A stretch of DNA of 7,214 nt from a bacterium. Lineage in GTDB: Bacteria; Patescibacteriota; Microgenomatia; UBA8517. The translations under genes were made by a program, and so were the position numbers. Shown piece after piece: positions 5,621 through 7,214 of this stretch. The stretch is from NCBI GenBank assembly GCA_021824385.1, contig JAKAKU010000129.1, positions 1 to 7,214 of the forward strand, read 5' to 3'. The notes beneath the pieces are model-generated. The model had not been told where the DNA came from, made no database searches, and saw only the letters and a program-made list of their open reading frames with translations. Numbering within the stretch: the first letter of the stretch is position 1; each line of letters begins with the position of its first letter.

Positions 5621-7214
5621 TTAAAGCTCTATATGCTCATCTTGTCCAAACGTTGTATTGTACTGCCTCGAGGGCCCTCCGGTCAACACAGACACCGATA
5701 TTGGGTATGGAAGTACTCCTCCTTGCTTCCAAAGAGAAATGTCAGTTGCAGGGGGGCAACTCCACGAAACAGTAACCAATGCCTTCTCCCCCGCCTTCAA
5801 TTCAAAAAAAGCACCTTCCTGTTCTCTCTGAGGTAGCGTCTCTTTTTCCGGAACAATTGCCTGCATTACCCCACCTACGTTTATGCGGAGCGACTCAAGT
5901 ACACTCCCCTTTGGAGCAAATGTTCGAAGATATACCCGATACCGAGTTTCATCACTTGCTGACTGTGCCGTATTAGTAAATTCAAGTTTACCCGTAACTG
6001 CAATAGTGCCACTCCCCTCTTTTTCTAATTTCCATGAGCCAGCCCGCTCTATATATTGATTCGCTTTATTAACTCCCACGTTTGCTTCAACAAATCCAAG
6101 GCTGTTTACTGAAACTGCCCCTGCGATCCCCGCTTTGTTAAATTCACTTTGCAATACATCATTCGTTGAATAAAATTGTATGTCACGAGAATCTAAATTT
6201 TTAATAATGCCGGTAAGAAGTGAAATAGTATTGCGACTCCCCTCTTTGTTTAATTTTGAAAGAACCGCATTAAACACAGCCGTTAAGTAATTCGACTTTT
6301 TGCGTGACCCGGGGAAAAACTCCTTATGTACCTCGGATTGAATCGTGCTGTAAAAATTGTCCGCGGTCAGTGTTCCACCGTAATCAGGCACTTCAATCGA
6401 CCCGAGCTGTTGAATAAGCGTTCTCAGTACCTCAAGATCAACTCCTATTACCCCATCCACTTTCCGATTCAAACTCTTGTCCAAAAACCATACGGCACGC
6501 TTGGCGCTGATTTCAAAATCAGGATCCCAGTTGCTATCCCTCAGGTGCCAACTCGCCTCCCCCAAATAATTAACGATAGCCTCGGGAGGTTTTACAAACC
6601 CGGTGAGCTGTCCATCGGCGTCATATACATCATAAATTTTTTGAGCGGTCACTTCCCCATTATCAACATCAACCAGTAAAAACGAACCAATAAATCCGCC
6701 AGTAGGTCGCAGCTCCATGTTGTTTTGCAACAGTACTAAGTACGTTTTTGGTTCCTGTTTCCCCAGTAAATCTGGCGATTGTGAAGCTGCTGCCGCCAAC
6801 ACTTGAAAAAGCGATGAGTGGTGCAAGAAAAAGGGGAGCTCTCGACTCAGTGAGGATATTTGAGCGATTTCGTCTGTTCTACTCGAAAGAATTGCAATGT
6901 CACGTGACAACTTATACAGATCTGGGGTCACCGCAGTAAGAGCATCAATCGTGAGAGTGGGAAGTCCTTTGTAAATACTGCTCGCTTCAAGAGCAAGCTG
7001 TGAGGCATCGTACATAAACTGTGGTAAGTTGCCCGATGACTTGAGCGGGGAGAAATTCAGAAGAGTGTTTGCGCCAAGGGCAGATACTTGGCCACAGCGG
7101 AGGAGTGGGGACGTCATAACACTGTTTCTATTTGGGAGCGTTTTAAACGCAGTGTAAGAACATGCTCCGGACACTATCAGAAGAACGTAGGGAAGTGAGA
7201 AAAACCATATTATA
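5621..7214 (-). CDS. DUF4012 protein with N-terminal membrane segment (5' partial)
   Basis: A GTG at 7174 would give 517 residues, but it has no ribosome site. The frame stays open for 13 more codons to the window edge, and those codons are hydrophobic ('IIWFFSLPYVLLIVSGAC' across the junction). I therefore read this as a gene whose start lies outside the window, with a membrane-spanning or signal segment near its N-terminus. Numbered from the GTG, the DUF4012 (PF13196) core covers about 143-272: 'YLVLLQNNMELRPTGGFIG' (145-163), 'IYDVYDADGQLTG' (180-192), 'WHLRDSNWDPDF' (209-220), 'VDGVIGVD' (239-246) and 'VPDYGGTLTADN' (262-273). A helical linker of about 100 residues precedes it. A probably beta-rich tail follows, with 'GTIAVTGKLEFTN', 'ETRYRVYLRTFAPKGS' and 'LVTVSWSCPP'. 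The family is common in Patescibacteria and Gram-positive bacteria and its function is unknown; an extracytoplasmic role is inferred from the membrane segment. rplY follows 4 bases downstream. Confidence 0.9.
   Translation of the reverse strand, partial: IIWFFSLPYVLLIVSGACSYTAFKTLPNRNSVMTSPLLRCGQVSALGANTLLNFSPLKSSGNLPQFMYDASQLALEASSIYKGLPTLTIDALTAVTPDLYKLSRDIAILSSRTDEIAQISSLSRELPFFLHHSSLFQVLAAAASQSPDLLGKQEPKTYLVLLQNNMELRPTGGFIGSFLLVDVDNGEVTAQKIYDVYDADGQLTGFVKPPEAIVNYLGEASWHLRDSNWDPDFEISAKRAVWFLDKSLNRKVDGVIGVDLEVLRTLIQQLGSIEVPDYGGTLTADNFYSTIQSEVHKEFFPGSRKKSNYLTAVFNAVLSKLNKEGSRNTISLLTGIIKNLDSRDIQFYSTNDVLQSEFNKAGIAGAVSVNSLGFVEANVGVNKANQYIERAGSWKLEKEGSGTIAVTGKLEFTNTAQSASDETRYRVYLRTFAPKGSVLESLRINVGGVMQAIVPEKETLPQREQEGAFFELKAGEKALVTVSWSCPPATDISLWKQGGVLPYPISVSVLTGGPSRQYNTTFGQDEHIEL

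Noticed and set aside
5617..5680. A separate promoter for rplY inside the end of DUF4012
   Set aside because: Only poor matches to -35 and -10 boxes were found on the - strand, none with good spacing.
7172..7174. GTG as the start of the DUF4012 gene
   Set aside because: No Shine-Dalgarno site precedes it, and the 13 in-frame codons upstream encode a hydrophobic stretch that fits a membrane segment, so the gene most likely begins beyond the window.
7156..7176. Lipobox at 'VSGAC' in the DUF4012 protein
   Set aside because: The residue three before the Cys is Ser rather than Leu, Val or Ile, and the N-terminus is not visible, so a lipoprotein call is not supported.
7209..7214. TATAAT on the - strand at the right edge, next to an ATG
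   Set aside because: The ATG (7206-7208) is out of frame with DUF4012 and opens only a short frame. No -35 box can be checked because the window ends here.

Overview
The window looks like ordinary chromosome from a bacterium of the Candidate Phyla Radiation (Patescibacteria, most like Parcubacteria). This is inferred from content, not from a marker-gene search. The signs are a VanW/PG_binding_4 envelope protein and a DUF4012 protein close together, a shortened valyl-tRNA synthetase, a stand-alone winged-helix protein, very tight packing (no gap over about 60 bases) and mixed use of Shine-Dalgarno sites. No rRNA, tRNA, CRISPR array, insertion sequence, phage gene or recognisable defence system was seen.

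Layout. On the + strand, positions 1-4914 hold four genes in a row. The first is the 3' part of a VanW-domain envelope protein; its frame is open to the left edge. Next is tsaD, overlapping it by 4 bases, then valS after a 30-base gap, then a 91-residue OmpR/PhoB-type winged-helix protein after a 61-base gap. A hairpin followed by T residues at 4920-4944 ends this block. On the - strand, converging on that hairpin, are a DUF4012 membrane-anchored protein (5' end outside the right edge) and rplY (ribosomal protein bL25, Ctc form), with only 4 bases between them.

How the genes relate. tsaD (t6A37 modification of ANN-decoding tRNAs), valS (tRNA charging) and rplY (5S rRNA binding) all serve translation. 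VanW and DUF4012 are predicted to work outside the membrane and stand at the two ends. The clearest regulatory signals are two sigma70-like promoters in the short + strand gaps. Both have a perfect TATAAT, and in both the -35 box contains the TGA stop codon of the gene upstream. The valS promoter sits so close to its ATG that the mRNA is predicted to be leaderless. The winged-helix gene has a normal leader and a strong Shine-Dalgarno site. I found no convincing new multi-gene system. The points most worth checking are the leaderless valS promoter with its overlapping dyad, the stop-codon/-35 arrangement, the altered ValRS architecture, and a possible Cys-His-Asp catalytic layout in the VanW domain.
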